This document shows, one piece after another, positions 21,271 to 32,565 of a DNA stretch of 64,000 nucleotides. Numbering within the stretch: position 1 is the first letter of the stretch; the number at the start of each line of letters is the position of its first letter. The position numbers and the translations under genes are program-made. The notes beneath the pieces were generated by a model that ran no database searches, was not told the DNA's origin, and was given only the letters and a program-made list of their open reading frames with translations. The stretch lies in assembly GCA_963210315.1 (NCBI GenBank), contig OY723248.1, positions 760,727 through 824,726 on the forward strand. Reading direction: 5' to 3'. This DNA is from Rhynchopus euleeides (lineage: Eukaryota; Euglenozoa; Diplonemea; Diplonemida; Diplonemidae).

Positions 21271-23575
21271 CGAAGAGTACGCGTCGAAACCGGTGTCACG
21301 TCGTGTTGGGGAATCCTTCGGGAGTGCGATACTGAAGGGGAGGTGCTACTGCCCGTGCAGGGCGACACCGCCTTAAAACTTTATAACCACACACAAACCC
21401 TCTATTCCCCCAGGCCTGATGAGCAATCCCCCCTGCCTCATGTTGTGACTTCCTTTCTACCTTGCACAAAACATCCCATTTGCCCCTTTACTTCCTTCGA
21501 AAGTGTTGTGACTACCCCCCCTTCCCCACCCCTCGGGAGTGCCACTCCTCTGGTGGTTAAAAGTGACCCGCCGTTGTGCCTTCGGCATCTGTTGCGTGTG
21601 CCGTCGTATGCTTCCTATGCACTAGTTATAGCTATCCGGGGGCGGTCTGCTGTCGCACCAGTGGGCTGCCCCACCTCTGCACCCTCGGTTTTTAAGATGT
21701 TCACCACAGCGGAGAATGATCCCCTTCTCTGTGGCGATCGAGCCAAGCTGGACGAGGTTCGCCTTCGGGCGAAGGTCATGTGGGCGGACAAAAGGTGCCT
21801 GCTCCTGAGACTCATCAGCAACCTGTTTCTCCCTTCAAGCCCTCAAGACTCTTGGAGCGGCCTGACTATTTAGTGTCTTTGTCGCAGCAAGGGGGCGATA
21901 TATACCGCTTTTTTATTGATTTCACGTGTCAGTGTTTGACTTTTTCGCAACTTCATTTCTTCCTTTTCTCCCTCTCCAACCCCACCCGTGACACCACCAG
22001 GGTTTAGCTAGCCCTGGTCCGATTATCCCCGGTTCTTCGCTGAAGAGACGCGGCCGGGGGGAGGGGTACGAAGAGTACGCGTCGAAACCGGTGTCACGTC
22101 GTGTTGGGGAATCCTTCGGGAGTGCGATACTGAAGGGGAGGTGCTACTGCCCGTGCAGGGCGACACCGCCTTAAAACTTCATAACCACACACACACACAC
22201 ATGGGGCCTCCGCTGTGACGTAGAAATGGGCGGGGGTGGGCAATGATCCGCGCAGGATCTCCCCACACAAAACGTGGTCACCACACACACACACACACAC
22301 GAAGAGTACGCGTCGAAACCGGTGTCACGTCGTGTTGGGGAATCCTTCGGGAGTGCGATACTGAAGGGGAGGTGCTACTGCCCGTGCAGGGCGACACCGC
22401 CTTAAAACTTCATAACCACACACAAACCCTCTATTCCCCCAGGCCTGATGAGCAATCCCCCCTGCCTCATGTTGTGACTTCCTTTCTACCTTGCACAAAA
22501 CATCCCATTTGCCCCTTTACTTCCTTCGAAAGTGTTGTGACTACCCCCCCTTCCCCACCCCTCGGGAGTGCCACTCCTCTGGTGGTTAAAAGTGACCCGC
22601 CGTTGTGCCTTCGGCATCTGTTGCGTGTGCCGTCGTATTCTTCCTATGCACTAGTTATAGCTATCCGGGGGCGGCCTGCTGTCGCACCAGTGGGCTGCCC
22701 CACCTCTGCACCCTCGGTTTTTAAGATGTTCACCACAGCGGAGAATGATCCCCTTCTCTGTGGCGATCGAGCCAAGCTGGACGAGGTTCGCCTTCGGGCG
22801 AAGGTCATGTGGGCGGACAAAAGGTGCCTGCTCCTGAGACTCATCAGCAACCTGTTTCTTCCTTCAAGCCCTCAAGACTCTTGAAGCGGCCTGACTATTT
22901 AGTGTCTTCGTCGCAGCAAGGGGGCGATATATACCACCCTTTTTATTGATTTCACGTGTCAGTGTTTGACTTTTTCGCAACTTCATTTCTTCCTTTTTCT
23001 CCCTCTCCAACCCCACCCGTGACACCACCAGGGTTTAGCTAGCCCTGGTCCGATTATCCCCGGTTCTTCGCTGAAGAGACGCGGCCGGGGGGAGGGGTAC
23101 GAAGAGCACGCGTCGAAACCGGTGTCACGCCGTGTTGGGGAATCCTTCGGGAGTGCGATACTGAAGGGGAGGTGCTACTGCCCGTGCAGGGCGACACCGC
23201 CTTAAAACTTTGTAACCACACACACACACACAAGCCCTCTTGGAGCGGCCTGACAATTTAGTGTCTTCGTCGCAGCAAGGGGGCGATATATACCGCTTTT
23301 TTATTGATTTCACGTGTCAGTGTTTGACTTTTTCGCAACTTCATTTCTTCCTTTTCTCCCTCTCCAACCCCACCCGTGACACCACCAGGGTTTAGCTAGC
23401 CCTGGTCCGATTATCCCCGGTTCTTCGCTGAAGAGACGCGGCCGGGGGGAGGGGTACGAAGAGTACGCGTCGAAACCGGTGTCACGTCGTGTTGGGGAAT
23501 CCTTCGGGAGTGCGATACTGAAGGGGAGGTGCTACTGCCCGTGCAGGGCGACACCGCCTTAAAACTTGATAACCA
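21271..23575 (+). repeat. Tandem ~0.8-kb repeat array (modules A-B-C), locus 1
   Basis: Module A (~115 bp) starts CGAAGAGTACGCGTCG and ends CTTAAAACTT then a CA tail. Module B (~450 bp) ends AAGCCCTCAAGACTC. Module C (~220 bp) carries GATATATACC, CCAGGGTTTAGCTAGCCCTGG and a CCCCGG...CCGGGG hairpin. The order is A-B-C (21271), A (22069), CA spacer, A-B-C (22300), A (23100), CA, C alone (~23230), A (23457). The A-to-A period is 798-800 bp and copies differ at only a few bases. Frames in B read through A, B and C without domain-like pattern, so I do not call a protein. Confidence 0.85.
22020..22066 (+). other. Conserved stem-loop at the end of module C
   Basis: A CCCCGG / CCGGGG outer stem encloses a TCTTCGCTGAAGA hairpin. 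The same sequence recurs at the end of every C module (before 23100, 23457, 50037 and 50834). It could be a structured RNA or a terminator. It is given once here as the representative copy. Confidence 0.45.
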
Positions 23576-24648
23576 CACACACACACACACCCCACCCCCA
23601 GTAGAAGGGATGGAGGGGGGAGGGGGGTTATTTTGGATTGCTGCCGAGCCACATCTACCCCCCTACCCCGCCCCCCCGACGATTTGTTCTGCTGGAGCGG
23701 AGATCCCAACAAAAACACGGGAACAGGGCTGTTTTTCAAGAGGGTGGGTCTAACTGGAAGAGGGGGGGGGGAAATGATGGTATATTCATGCAGGAACAAC
23801 CCTTTTCCGACAGGGCTTTCAAACACATGGCGTCGCATGGCGGATATATTCTGCGTTTCTTTGGAGAGTTGGAGAATGTGCCCTCGGGATTTAAAGGAGG
23901 GGTCGGTTTTCTTTCAGGAGTAGTGGCGAACCAAAAAGGCGTGGCGATGTAAAGGCCGTTCGTCCCCCCCCCCCTCCCCTCCACCGTAAATCCCGCAGTC
24001 CCAGACACACACCCCCCACTGTCTTTTTGAGTTCTTGACAAGGTGTCATAGCATGCAATGTGACTCACGGCGCCCAGCCAGTGGGAAATGCGCATTTGTT
24101 TTAACTCATTTATACTTGCTGGGTTGTCTCTGCTACTCGACAGGTCTCCGACAAAGCCCGGTGCGGTTCGTCTTTATCTCAGAGGAACTGCACCGAACTG
24201 CCTCCGTCGGCACCCCGTAGCGAAGAACCCCGCTATTCATGAATGCCTCTGTTCAGATGTTCATTTCAACTTTCCCAAGCTTCTGTGCTGCAGGGGACGA
24301 ACTATGTGAGGCCTTGATTGGAGGCGCACAGTTTAATCCTGACCCAGGGTTCGGAGAAGCGCGGGCCGGGAGTGGGTGGCATGCCATCGGCAAGACGCAG
24401 CATAGTTTCATTGTTTGGCAGAGGATGTGCGGGCACCTGCACATCAGAACACCCGAACCCGGGGGCTTGGCAGGGCCGATGGTTTGGCGGTGCTGCAAAG
24501 TGATCGCGCAGGCCTACCGGCAGTGTCATTACAGAATTTCAGCGTCGCCTTGGTGCACGCTCATCACAACACGCCCCTGCAGAGAGTGGGGTGGGTGGGT
24601 GGGTGGGTGGGTGGTGGATGGCGGGGGGGGCCAACAAAGGTGGGACTG
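23576..24648. other. Spacer between the tandem repeat and the first large transposon
   Basis: Poly-G/C and T-rich simple sequence with no protein-like frame. It ends in a GGGTGGGTGGGTGG run just before the transposon terminus. Confidence 0.55.
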
Positions 24649-24963
24649 CACGGTGGACTCCAGCGGCCCTAGCGGGAGTCTGGGAGCGGGAGTCTGAGCG
24701 GGTGTCAAAGACTCCCGCTAGCGGGAGTCTATACTCCCGCTAGGGGGAGTCTGACTCCCCCTAGCGGGAGTCTTTTCACCTATTTTCATCCATTTTTCCC
24801 ATGATATAGTTACAGTCTACTGGCGTGGGGGGTAAAATCATGGTGGAAGAGGGATGGGGAGGGGCTTGTTTTGCTTCTGTCAGTTTCCCCGGACTCTGGA
24901 CTACCTACCTATCCTCCTGGTAGCGGCTGCACCTGCGGAGGTGAGCGGTTAGAATTTGAGGTG

Positions 24964-26100
24964 TCAAAGTGCGGCCATCGCCTGTCGTAGTTGTGTTACA
25001 CCTTGGGCAAGACAAGCCATCCTGCAGGCCTCATCTTCTTCGTCAGAACTGTCATCCCCCTCCTGCTGTGCGCGTTGGTCAAGCGTGCTCAAAGTCGCCT
25101 CGGATGACACGAATGGTGTGAAAGTCGCCCCCAGCGGGATTGGCATTTTGCACAAGCAGAGCGATAATTTGCGGTGTCCTTCGGGGAACCGGAACAGGAA
25201 GTAGGGCGCGCTGATGGGTTCAACGAAGTCCTGTGTGTTGCAGTGCACAAACCCCTTCTGCAGCTGTGTCAACTGTGTGCAAAGAACATACACAGCCAAT
25301 CTATGAGCGTGTCGGGTGTGCAGACACGGACACAGAATGACTTCTCTATACCCGAGGATCCCGTCCTGCGACAGGTGCGCAACCTTCCAAGGCATGCCCG
25401 ATTCGCGCCGCTTCTCTTCTGCCATCGCAAGATCTCTCTCGTAAGTTGCGGAGCTGGCGATTGTAACGGCATCTTTCTTGCGATGTCCGTTCTCTGCTTC
25501 TTCAAATTCGTCGTTGTTCTGCAGAGGCACTGCATCTTCTGGAGCCCACCAATGATGGAGACTGTGTACGTAGGCATTGCGCGTTGATCCCTTTTCGGCA
25601 TGCTCCATCAACCAGTGAAATATATGCCCTGAGATCCGAGCACGCAAGAAGGGAATCCGGGCTGACTCATCCTTGCATCCCCAGAAGCGCCAGGGGATGT
25701 CTGCATACCGGAAATGCATGAGGTCTGCAAGGGAGACAAAGAGGTAGCGGAACAAGCCCTTGTAGGTGTGTCCTGTGACAGGCAAGCACGACCTTCCGGA
25801 ACTGAGCACCTGTCCCATGCTGCGACACATTCAGTGCAAGGTTTGTACAGGTCTTGTCGAATATTTTTTTGTTGTCTCATCCAGTACCCTGATCAGCCGC
25901 ATGGCGAGCCCCTTGCAGTCATGGAGTGCTGGGGTGACGTAGCGGGCATTGGGAAGCACACCTGCCAAGAGGGAGGGGTAGCCAGCCTCTTTCATCTCAG
26001 AGAGAGTCAGGTGCGGGTATCGATGCACCTGTTGATACCAGCGTTCTTCTGGGATGTCGCACAGTGAGCATCGGTGCCCTCGCCCCCCGCATCGCCTCAT
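24964..26100 (-). pseudogene. Transposase-like ORF with one in-frame stop
   Basis: Two open stretches in the same frame (26100-25831, 89 codons; 25830-24964, 288 codons) are separated only by a TGA at 25831-25833, so this is one ~378-residue protein with a premature stop or readthrough. It begins with a Cys/His pattern (C..RGHRCSLC), then PALHDCKGLAMRLIRVL, then a helical region (LFRYLFVSLADLMHF, YVHSLHHWW, EFEEAENGHRKK) that resembles the C-terminal half of DDE transposases in which an H..K segment precedes an E-rich helix. The tail is acidic (DDSSDEEDEA). Its position between inverted repeats supports a transposase. The N-terminal catalytic half may be missing. The family is not established. 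Confidence 0.55.
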
Positions 26101-26365
26101 TGTTGCCCACTGCTGATCTATACTCCCGCTAGCGGGAGTTGGACTCCCCCTAGTTGAGACTCCCGAAAAGGGTTAAACCCGGTAGTGGTACCCTACCCCC
26201 GCTGGAGTCCACCGTGCAAGGCCGGATCAGCCCACGGGTGGGTTTGAGGAAGAAATCTGGGGGGGCAAATTTTGCTGCGACTTCCGGTTTCACCCGGCCG
26301 AACTCCAGCATCTATCCAGACCCACGGTGCCAAGCCGTTCGCCCGTGTCGCGATCATTCGCGGCT

Positions 26366-26746
26366 TCAGGCTGCCCCCGACGACACGTTTGTATCCTGCA
26401 CCTTGCCATACTTCGCCTCCACCTTGTATATGACGGAGAGCGCCCTCCTTCCGCATCGTTGCGACTTCCCTGACAGCGAACTTATCCATGTCAGGGAAGA
26501 CATGGCGATGATTGCGTTGGCCACCTGGGTGCTGTGCTTGTGGAGCTCCTTGCTCAACACCGTTGCTAGGAGCCTTCTAATGGATCCCAGTGTCAGCACA
26601 CTGCCCCCTTTTTTAACAGGGAAGGCCGTGCAAAAATCATGCACAATGTTCGTCGCCTCCGCAGCCTCGGGACTCTCTGCGCTCTTCTTCTTCTTAATCG
26701 ACTTTGCCGCCGGCTTCGCTGCCGGCTTCGTTGTCGTCTTCCCCAT
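26366..26746 (-). CDS. Small basic protein of the transposon (126 aa)
   Basis: The N-terminus is Lys/Ala-rich (MGKTTTKPAAKPAAKSIKKK), like a nuclear or DNA-binding tail. A short helical body follows (SVLTLGSIRRLLATVLSKEL, HSTQVANAIIAMSSL) whose spacing is loosely reminiscent of a histone-fold helix-strand-helix. No family can be assigned. It lies just inside the right inverted repeat and is transcribed in the same direction as the transposase-like ORF, so it may be an accessory protein of the element. Confidence 0.4.
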   Translation of the reverse strand: MGKTTTKPAAKPAAKSIKKKKSAESPEAAEATNIVHDFCTAFPVKKGGSVLTLGSIRRLLATVLSKELHKHSTQVANAIIAMSSLTWISSLSGKSQRCGRRALSVIYKVEAKYGKVQDTNVSSGAA

Positions 26747-27862
26747 TTTTGTGAATCAGGTCTGCGAGCTGGGATGGGTGGAAACGTCCGTTTCGTTTGG
26801 TGTGGCTGTACTTCAGTGACGAGTGCCACATTGCATAGGTATCATGGGAAAAATGAGTGAAAATAGGTGAAAAGACTCCCGCTAGGGGGAGTCAGACTCC
26901 CCCTAGCGGGAGTATAGACTCCCGCTAGCGGGAGTCTATACTCCCGCTAGCGGGAGTTGGACTCCCCCTAGTTGAGACTCCCGAAAAGGGTTACCCTACC
27001 CCCGCTGGAGTCCACCGTGTGCATTTTCACAAAATTGCGCGAAGCCCCCCCCCCCCTAGGCATAGTGCCCCAAACATATGTTTTGGGCCAGAATATTCCA
27101 GAATATTTTTTTATGTTTGCAACCAGGCCTGGGCGGGGAACGAGCCCTTTTTCCAGGTTTTTTGGTTCGGGGAACCAGGTTTTTTCTAAGAATTTTTACA
27201 AGGGATTTTTTGCTCGCCCCCCCACAGTTTCCAGGCGCGTGCCCGTCAGGCGGGACTTTTTCTCTGATTTCTCTCCGCGTCATCATGTGACAGCTCTCGA
27301 GTGATGCCCAGAGATGCTTGCGGCAGAGAGTGCCCCTCATGCGCGTTACAGCTGAAAATGAATGAGGATCACCTGGCGCTCGTTCTCATCGGGGGTTGTG
27401 CTCCGCAGGGACTCAATACACCTTGGCACTCGCGCAGGGCTGGACATGCCAGCAGCTGGAGGACAGTTACAAAGCTGCCACTCCCCGACGCCACCCACCT
27501 GCTGGCCCCTTCAGGTCTGAAAGCCCAAAAGCTCCCGGGGATTTTTGCAGTGGTGCGCACCATATTCAGCGCAGTAGGGTGATCTCTCCGATTTTCCAAA
27601 ACTGCTGGTTTACTGGTTTGGGGAACGGTCGCCGGCAGACCGTTGAAATGCCCGTGTTAGCAAGGCACACTCACGTTTCAGGTAGCGTGTCGCGTGTCAC
27701 GCATGTCGCGAACGCGGCAAGTGTACCTCCCAGGTGGGGAAGCCCGACCTCCTGTCCGATGTCAGTCAGGCTTCGAAGAAGCGCTTCATGGATGCGGCGC
27801 TGACCTCCTACGCTGCACTGTACCCGGGGAAGTGAGATAGATGGACGGGCACACGCTACATC

Positions 27863-27918
27863 GGGGGTCTGGGGGGCGGTGCCCCCCAGCCGCCGGAGGC
27901 CACGGTAGCGAACATCTG
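27863..27918 (+). repeat. GC-hairpin repeat, copy 3
   Basis: The stem is preserved and the loop changed to GGT (GGGGGGC-GGT-GCCCCCC). It is the first of a pair matching the pair at 9565/9724. Confidence 0.75.
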
Positions 27919-28032
27919 TTCGTGTGGGTGTACAGATTCTGTGCGAGTTGGCTGCGTCCTCAGAGGCGACTGGAGTGGTTGGACCCCGACTTGATGGGAT
28001 TCGAAGGACTTGAGTACGAGACGTACACCACA

Positions 28033-28090
28033 GGGGGGTCTGGGGGGCGTGAGCCCCCCAGCCGCCGGAGGCCACGGTAGTGAACGTCTG
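28033..28090 (+). repeat. GC-hairpin repeat, copy 4
   Basis: The loop is changed to GTGA while the G6/C6 stem is kept. It is the second member of the pair; the 27840-28090 block is a homologue of 9545-9790. Confidence 0.75.
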
Positions 28091-28332
28091 GCTCTCCAGT
28101 TGGCCAGCAAGGCGAACGGTACGTGGGACAGACTTCCCTTCCATCCTTGTGCGCGCCCTGTCGACTGGGGAAAACTTAGAAAAAGTTTTTTCCTCTGCGA
28201 AACAACCTTAGAAAAAAATTCCCCTAACAAAATTCTTAGAAAAAAACTTTTTTTCCCCTTACAAAAATTCTTAGAAAAAAAGTTCAGAATCCTGAAAGTG
28301 GGGAACAAGCCCCCCAGTTAGGAACAGCCCTG

Positions 28333-28512
28333 TTTGCAACTTTCAAAAAATATTTTCAAAAATATTTTTGCCAAAAAATATTTTAAAATATTTTTTCTAT
28401 TTTCAGCAAAAAATGGATTTTTTGCTGAAAAAAATTTCCGGCCAATTTTATGGCCGGAAGTGGGCCCACCCACGACGGGAGGAAAAAAGAGTGAACGGGC
28501 AGCATGCCGTTC
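28333..28512 (+). repeat. AT-rich direct repeat, copy 1
   Basis: A ~180-bp segment beginning TGCAACTTTCAAAAAATATTTTC and ending GAACGGGCAGCATGCCGTT recurs almost unchanged at 31071-31252 in the same orientation. It contains the inverted motif CGGCCAATTTTATGGCCGG. The two copies flank the LINE fragment and other repeats. Confidence 0.75.
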
Positions 28513-29271
28513 AGGTGTGGCTCTATTTTGGGGGTATTTTGGCCGATTTTCGAAATCCTATTTTGGTTTTTTTGCACTTTTTTTGGGTGCTTTTTTGCAC
28601 GATTTCTGTGCCTCAGACACAGATTTTGGTGTGATTTTTGCGCTATTTTGATTCACTCGGCCTGACCGATGCATACGATTCGAAAAAATGGCGAAAAAAT
28701 CGCTATCAACAACGGTGAACGAATGGAGGTAGATGGGGAAGTGGAAGGGAGGACACAGCACGCCCTCTCACTGATCGCCATCTGTACACTACCTCTCTGT
28801 TCAAGGCGGTCAGTGTCACTTGATGGCGCTGCACACAAATCACTGCTACATCCCAGGGCGCCTTCCCTTGTGAGAATAGCGGAACTTCTGCGGTTGCAGT
28901 TTGGTGGTTGAGGCCGGCGGTGATATCACTTTGGTGACTGTGCTTCCTTCCCCCTGAGCTCGATCAGATCCAGGTCGACCTGGTGCTGCGTGGCTCCTGG
29001 TGTGTTATCTCTTTGCTTCCTCGCACACATACACGTGGTTCCGCGAATCGCCACGGATGCCCACCAAGTCGAACCCGAAACATGATCACGGGCCCACGAC
29101 GACCCTTTCGAGATGTCATGGCCGCAAGCCCGCAAACCCGATCGCATTCGCAAGGTGGTTCGTCTCTTAGAGATCAGTGCTCGGGCCCAGCCTCCCGCGA
29201 GGGTGCTGGAACCGACATGCCGCAGCCCCGTACGCGCAAGGGCTTGGCTCCAAGACCAGGCACATGCCACA

Positions 29272-29330
29272 GGGGGGTGTGGGGGGCGGAGCCCCCCAGC
29301 CGCCGGAGGCCACGGTAGCGAACGTCTGTT
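29272..29330 (+). repeat. GC-hairpin repeat, copy 5
   Basis: Same unit, with GGGTGT instead of GGGTCT before the stem. It is followed by TAGCGAACGTCTG. Confidence 0.75.
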
Positions 29331-29430
29331 GGCCTGGCTCCATAGTCGCATACGCTCAAGTACAACACAACTGACAGATAGCACATGTCGCATGGGGGGA
29401 CGATAAATTGTCGCGCAAAGACACGCCACA

Positions 29431-29490
29431 GGGGGGTCTGGGGGGCGGAGCCCCCCAGCCGCCGGAGGCCACGGTAGTGAACATCTGTTG
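29431..29490 (+). repeat. GC-hairpin repeat, copy 6
   Basis: Canonical unit 159 bp after copy 5, the same spacing as between copies 1 and 2. It ends in GTGAACATCTG. Confidence 0.75.
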
Positions 29491-29559
29491 GTTTGAGCTC
29501 GAGAGCAAGCCTCTCACACCACCGCCCTCCGACCCCCCTCTCCACGCCCCAGGTGCAAC

Positions 29560-29870
29560 ATTTTTTTGCACCCGGAAAATGTGTTCTTTTGACTGTTTGA
29601 GCACATCCAAGACCGGGAACATAAAAGAATTCTGCCAATGCCAAGTAGGGTCACAATAAAACCCAAAGGAAAATGGTGCAAAAAAGTAGTGACCACCACC
29701 CCCATCCCCACCTCCGGGTGCAAAAAAATTTTTGGCCACGGAAAATGTGTTCTTTTGAATGTTTGAGCACATCCAAGACCGGGAACATAAAAAAATTCTG
29801 CCAATACCAAGTAGGGTCACAATAAAATCCAAAGGAAAAAAGTGCAAAAAAAATAGTGCAAAAAAATATT
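29560..29870 (+). repeat. Two-copy tandem repeat, period ~166 bp
   Basis: GGAAAATGTGTTCTTTTGA, GTTTGAGCACATCCAAGACC and AAGTAGGGTCACAATAAAA occur twice at a ~166-bp offset (29574 and 29740), with G/C-rich sequence between. Non-coding. Confidence 0.7.
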
Positions 29871-30294
29871 TTTCCCCCAAATTCCTATTTTCATTCCGTG
29901 AAATAGATACACGCCTGATGCCGTTCCTCTTTTTTTTTTTTTTTTTTTTAAACTTCGTTCCCGTCCCCCCACGTTGTGCGCTACGTCGTTGTAGCGTTGG
30001 CTCACTCGTGTGCTTCTTTCCGGGGTCGGGTCAGGGATAGTGCCCTGTGTGGTGCCGTTTTTTTTTCCCGCAGAGCGGGTGGGTTGCCGTGCGTCGACAC
30101 GGAGACACCTCCCCATTAAAAGCCAAAGTTTTTGTGTTGAGACGTCTTCACCTGATATGGCAAAGGTCCTGTTCGTTGGTTTCCCCCTGGTCTGTCGCGC
30201 CCATCAGGGTGCGTGGACAGGGCCCGTACTTTGTTTTCATTCGTGTTCTGTGATTTGTGACCAACCCGCCCCTTGCCCCGCCCGGTTGAGGTCC

Positions 30295-31057
30295 CTACCC
30301 CTTCCCCCGTTTCGTCAGTAGCTCCGTCTCGGTCTCGTGGAGCAGGCCTGCGTCCATCAGGAAACGCAGGGTGGTCACGGGCCGGGTGAGGAGTAGGACA
30401 TGGGGGGAGAGGTTGTCCAGGTGTTTTTCCCGTAGGTCCTTAAGCTTCGGGCAGGTTCGCAGTAGGTGCTTCAGCGTCGTTTTCTGCACTGTGCATCCGT
30501 GCATGGGGCATTTCGGTGCCCTGTTTTTCGACATGTAGTCGAACAGGAGGTAGTGGCGGCGCGTCCGTAGCAGTCGCATCGTGCTGGCCCCGAGGCGGGT
30601 CAGCGCCGGTGTGTGTAGCGCGGGCCGGCGCGCTGTAGGCCCCGCCGATTTAGGTGGCGTCCAGGCGTACAGACTTTTCTCGCCGGGCCGGGGCGTCCGC
30701 TCCGCAGTCACCCTCCGCACTGCCGCCTTCGCCGCCAGCAGTGTGATGGGCTCCGTCTGCAGCTGGTGGTTGTTCGTCCGCAGACCCGCCTGATAGTCTG
30801 CCAGTTCATTTCCCTCCACCCCGACGTGGGCCGGCACGTACTGCAAGGTGACAGTCGTGCCTGAGCTGGTGAGTGTGGCCAGGCCGCGCCAGACGTCGAC
30901 AAGCGTTTCCGCTTTGGCACGGTGTGGCCCTGCTTCTAGCGCGTGCAGGGCGGATTGGCTATCCGTGAGAATCACGACGCGGGCTACACCCCTTGCTGCG
31001 ATCATCTGAGTCGCCTCCCGCAGTGCTACCAGTTCCGCCTGGTAAGAGACGCAGCTG
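30295..31057 (-). pseudogene. Non-LTR retrotransposon fragment: RNase H domain and C-terminal zinc finger
   Basis: The frame is open from 31057 although the first Met is at 31005. YQAELVALREA carries the second catalytic acid (Glu), TDSQSALHAL the third (Asp) and VPAHVGVEGNELAD the His/Asp end of the site. The first Asp-containing strand is missing, so the RNase H domain is cut at its N-terminus. A CPMHGC...H..C finger-like motif follows (CPMHGCTVQKTTLKHLLRTC), as in LINEs of the R1/ingi/jockey type. The ORF ends normally (...LLTKRGKG). The 5' break coincides with TTTTTTTATGTTTGCAAC, the start of the AT-rich repeat, so the copy is either 5'-truncated on insertion or cut by a later element. 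No reverse transcriptase is present. Confidence 0.85.
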
Positions 31058-31070
31058 CTATTTTTTTATG

Positions 31071-31252
31071 TTTGCAACTTTCAAAAAATATTTTCAAAAA
31101 TATTTTTGCCAAAAAATATTTTAAAATATTTTTTCTATTTTTCAGCAAAAAATGGATTTTTTGCTGAAAAAAATTTCCGGCCAATTTTATGGCCGGAAGT
31201 GGGCCCACCCACGACGGGAGGAAAAAAGAGTGAACGGGCAGCATGCCGTTCC
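31071..31252 (+). repeat. AT-rich direct repeat, copy 2
   Basis: Second copy of the segment at 28333-28512. Here TTTTTTTATG precedes it and it abuts the truncated end of the LINE fragment. Confidence 0.75.
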
Positions 31253-32442
31253 TCTTTTTCCCCCCGTGAGGGTGGGCCCCCCCCTGCCAGGCAAGGTGAA
31301 AAAATGAAGAAACGGGCAGCATGCCGTTCTACATTTTTCCTTGCAAGGCAGGGAGGGCGCCCCCCATGCCAGACAGCAGCCACCCCTGGAGGGGCAACAA
31401 CTGACGGGCATGGGGGAACGAGGTGGGTCTGGACCCGACACCGCCACCACACGCGCAGTGCACCTTTCGGATACACTGTCGTGAGTGGGGTGTGGGCAGT
31501 TCCCCTATCCTGTGAGCTCCTTTCGGACGAAGAGGTGCAGCGGTTATCTGCAACCTTCGTCCTGGACTTGCCTCGGGGGGAACGCCACGGTTTACCGCGG
31601 GTCCCGACGAGGGCACTCAGGCAGGATCTTCACGCCACCCCGCACCGAGGTCCCTTCTCACGCGGCGTGTCTCCCAGGTTCATGGCGGCGTCATCAGGTC
31701 AGGCTTTGTAGTCTCTACACCATCAGTAGTAAGGGAAATCCTAAAACCATACATGGAATCCACCTTTTGGGCCGCTGGTGTACGAGGCTTGTTCCTCCAA
31801 TTGAATCATGTTTGCTGTGTCAGGCAATATCAATACAGCCGCTGAAAGAAGTCGAGGTGTTGTGGATCTGCTGCTCACAGGAAGGATTCAGGGTGGATCA
31901 CAAGACTGACCACCCTCTTTCCTTTGTCAAGTACCCTGTAAAACATCAGAACACCAAGTATCTTTCAACACTACATGTTCAAGAGTGGAATCAGTGGAAT
32001 CGGAAGGGGTCACACCCGACCACACGGACACAGTTCCCGCGACTAATAAATGCCGAGAGTTCCGGTGTCCGACCACCTGGTATTACTTGGCTCCATCCAC
32101 CCAGTCATTACGAGGGGGCGTCCCTTGAAGCCAGTTCCGCAGAACTCAGACCCCCTTAAAACCAATGTCCTGTGTAGACAACTACTTAGCCTGCCTGATG
32201 ACGACACCAATTCGCTGGGAGAGACGCCGCGGTCCAGGACCCCAATGGGGATGACGTGGCATTGTTTGACCGAATCGGTTGTGTAAGTGTGTAGCCCCCT
32301 CCGCCCTCTGTCCCTCCCCCCAGGGTGGTGTGTGGAGGCGAGAAGCGCAAGCATGCACAGCAAAAAAGTGCGGAGCCCTGCAATCAAGACAACAAGCGAT
32401 GGGATGGGGCACATGACCTTGCACGGGGGTGGGGGGCAGAAG

Positions 32443-32518
32443 AAACCAGACAAATGATTTGACCAACTGAATCGTGCTAGCTAAACTCCAGAAAGAAGTG
32501 TCTTTTTTTCGTTGAACG
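32443..32518 (-). repeat. Dispersed ~75-bp repeat, copy 1
   Basis: AACCAGACAAATGA, CCAACTGAATCGTGCTAGCT, AAACTCC.GAAAGAAGTGTC and TTCGTTGAACGC occur here and at ~62741-62815 in the same order. The second copy lies upstream of the Nudix-like gene. Its function is unknown. Confidence 0.65.
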
Positions 32519-32565
32519 CAGCCAAATGAAGAGCGTAACCTGTTTTTTGGCGCACAAAGTGCTAG

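Larger units (their letters stand above)
24649..27019. mobile_element. DNA transposon with long palindrome-built inverted ends (~2.4 kb)
   Basis: The left end CACGGTGGACTCCAGCGG (24649) is matched in reverse complement at the right end (finishing 27019). Both ends continue into arrays of the small palindrome ACTCCCGCTAGCGGGAGT and variants (24680-24775; 26875-26960), then TTTTCACCTATTTTCA. A second right end finishes near 26213, so either a terminal duplication or a nested partial copy is present. The bases TG flank both outer ends and could be a 2-bp target duplication. CAC termini occur in the CMC (CACTA/Mirage/Chapaev) group; that placement is tentative. Two minus-strand ORFs lie inside. 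Confidence 0.75.

Noticed and set aside
21160..22884. 237- and 213-codon frames in the tandem repeat
   Set aside because: They run across the CA tail and the structured modules; identity between units is equally high inside and outside the frames, so there is no sign of protein-level selection.
31485..32159. 224-codon plus-strand frame
   Set aside because: Some stretches look ordinary, but no domain, no partner copy and no splice context could be seen; it may be element-derived but cannot be supported.
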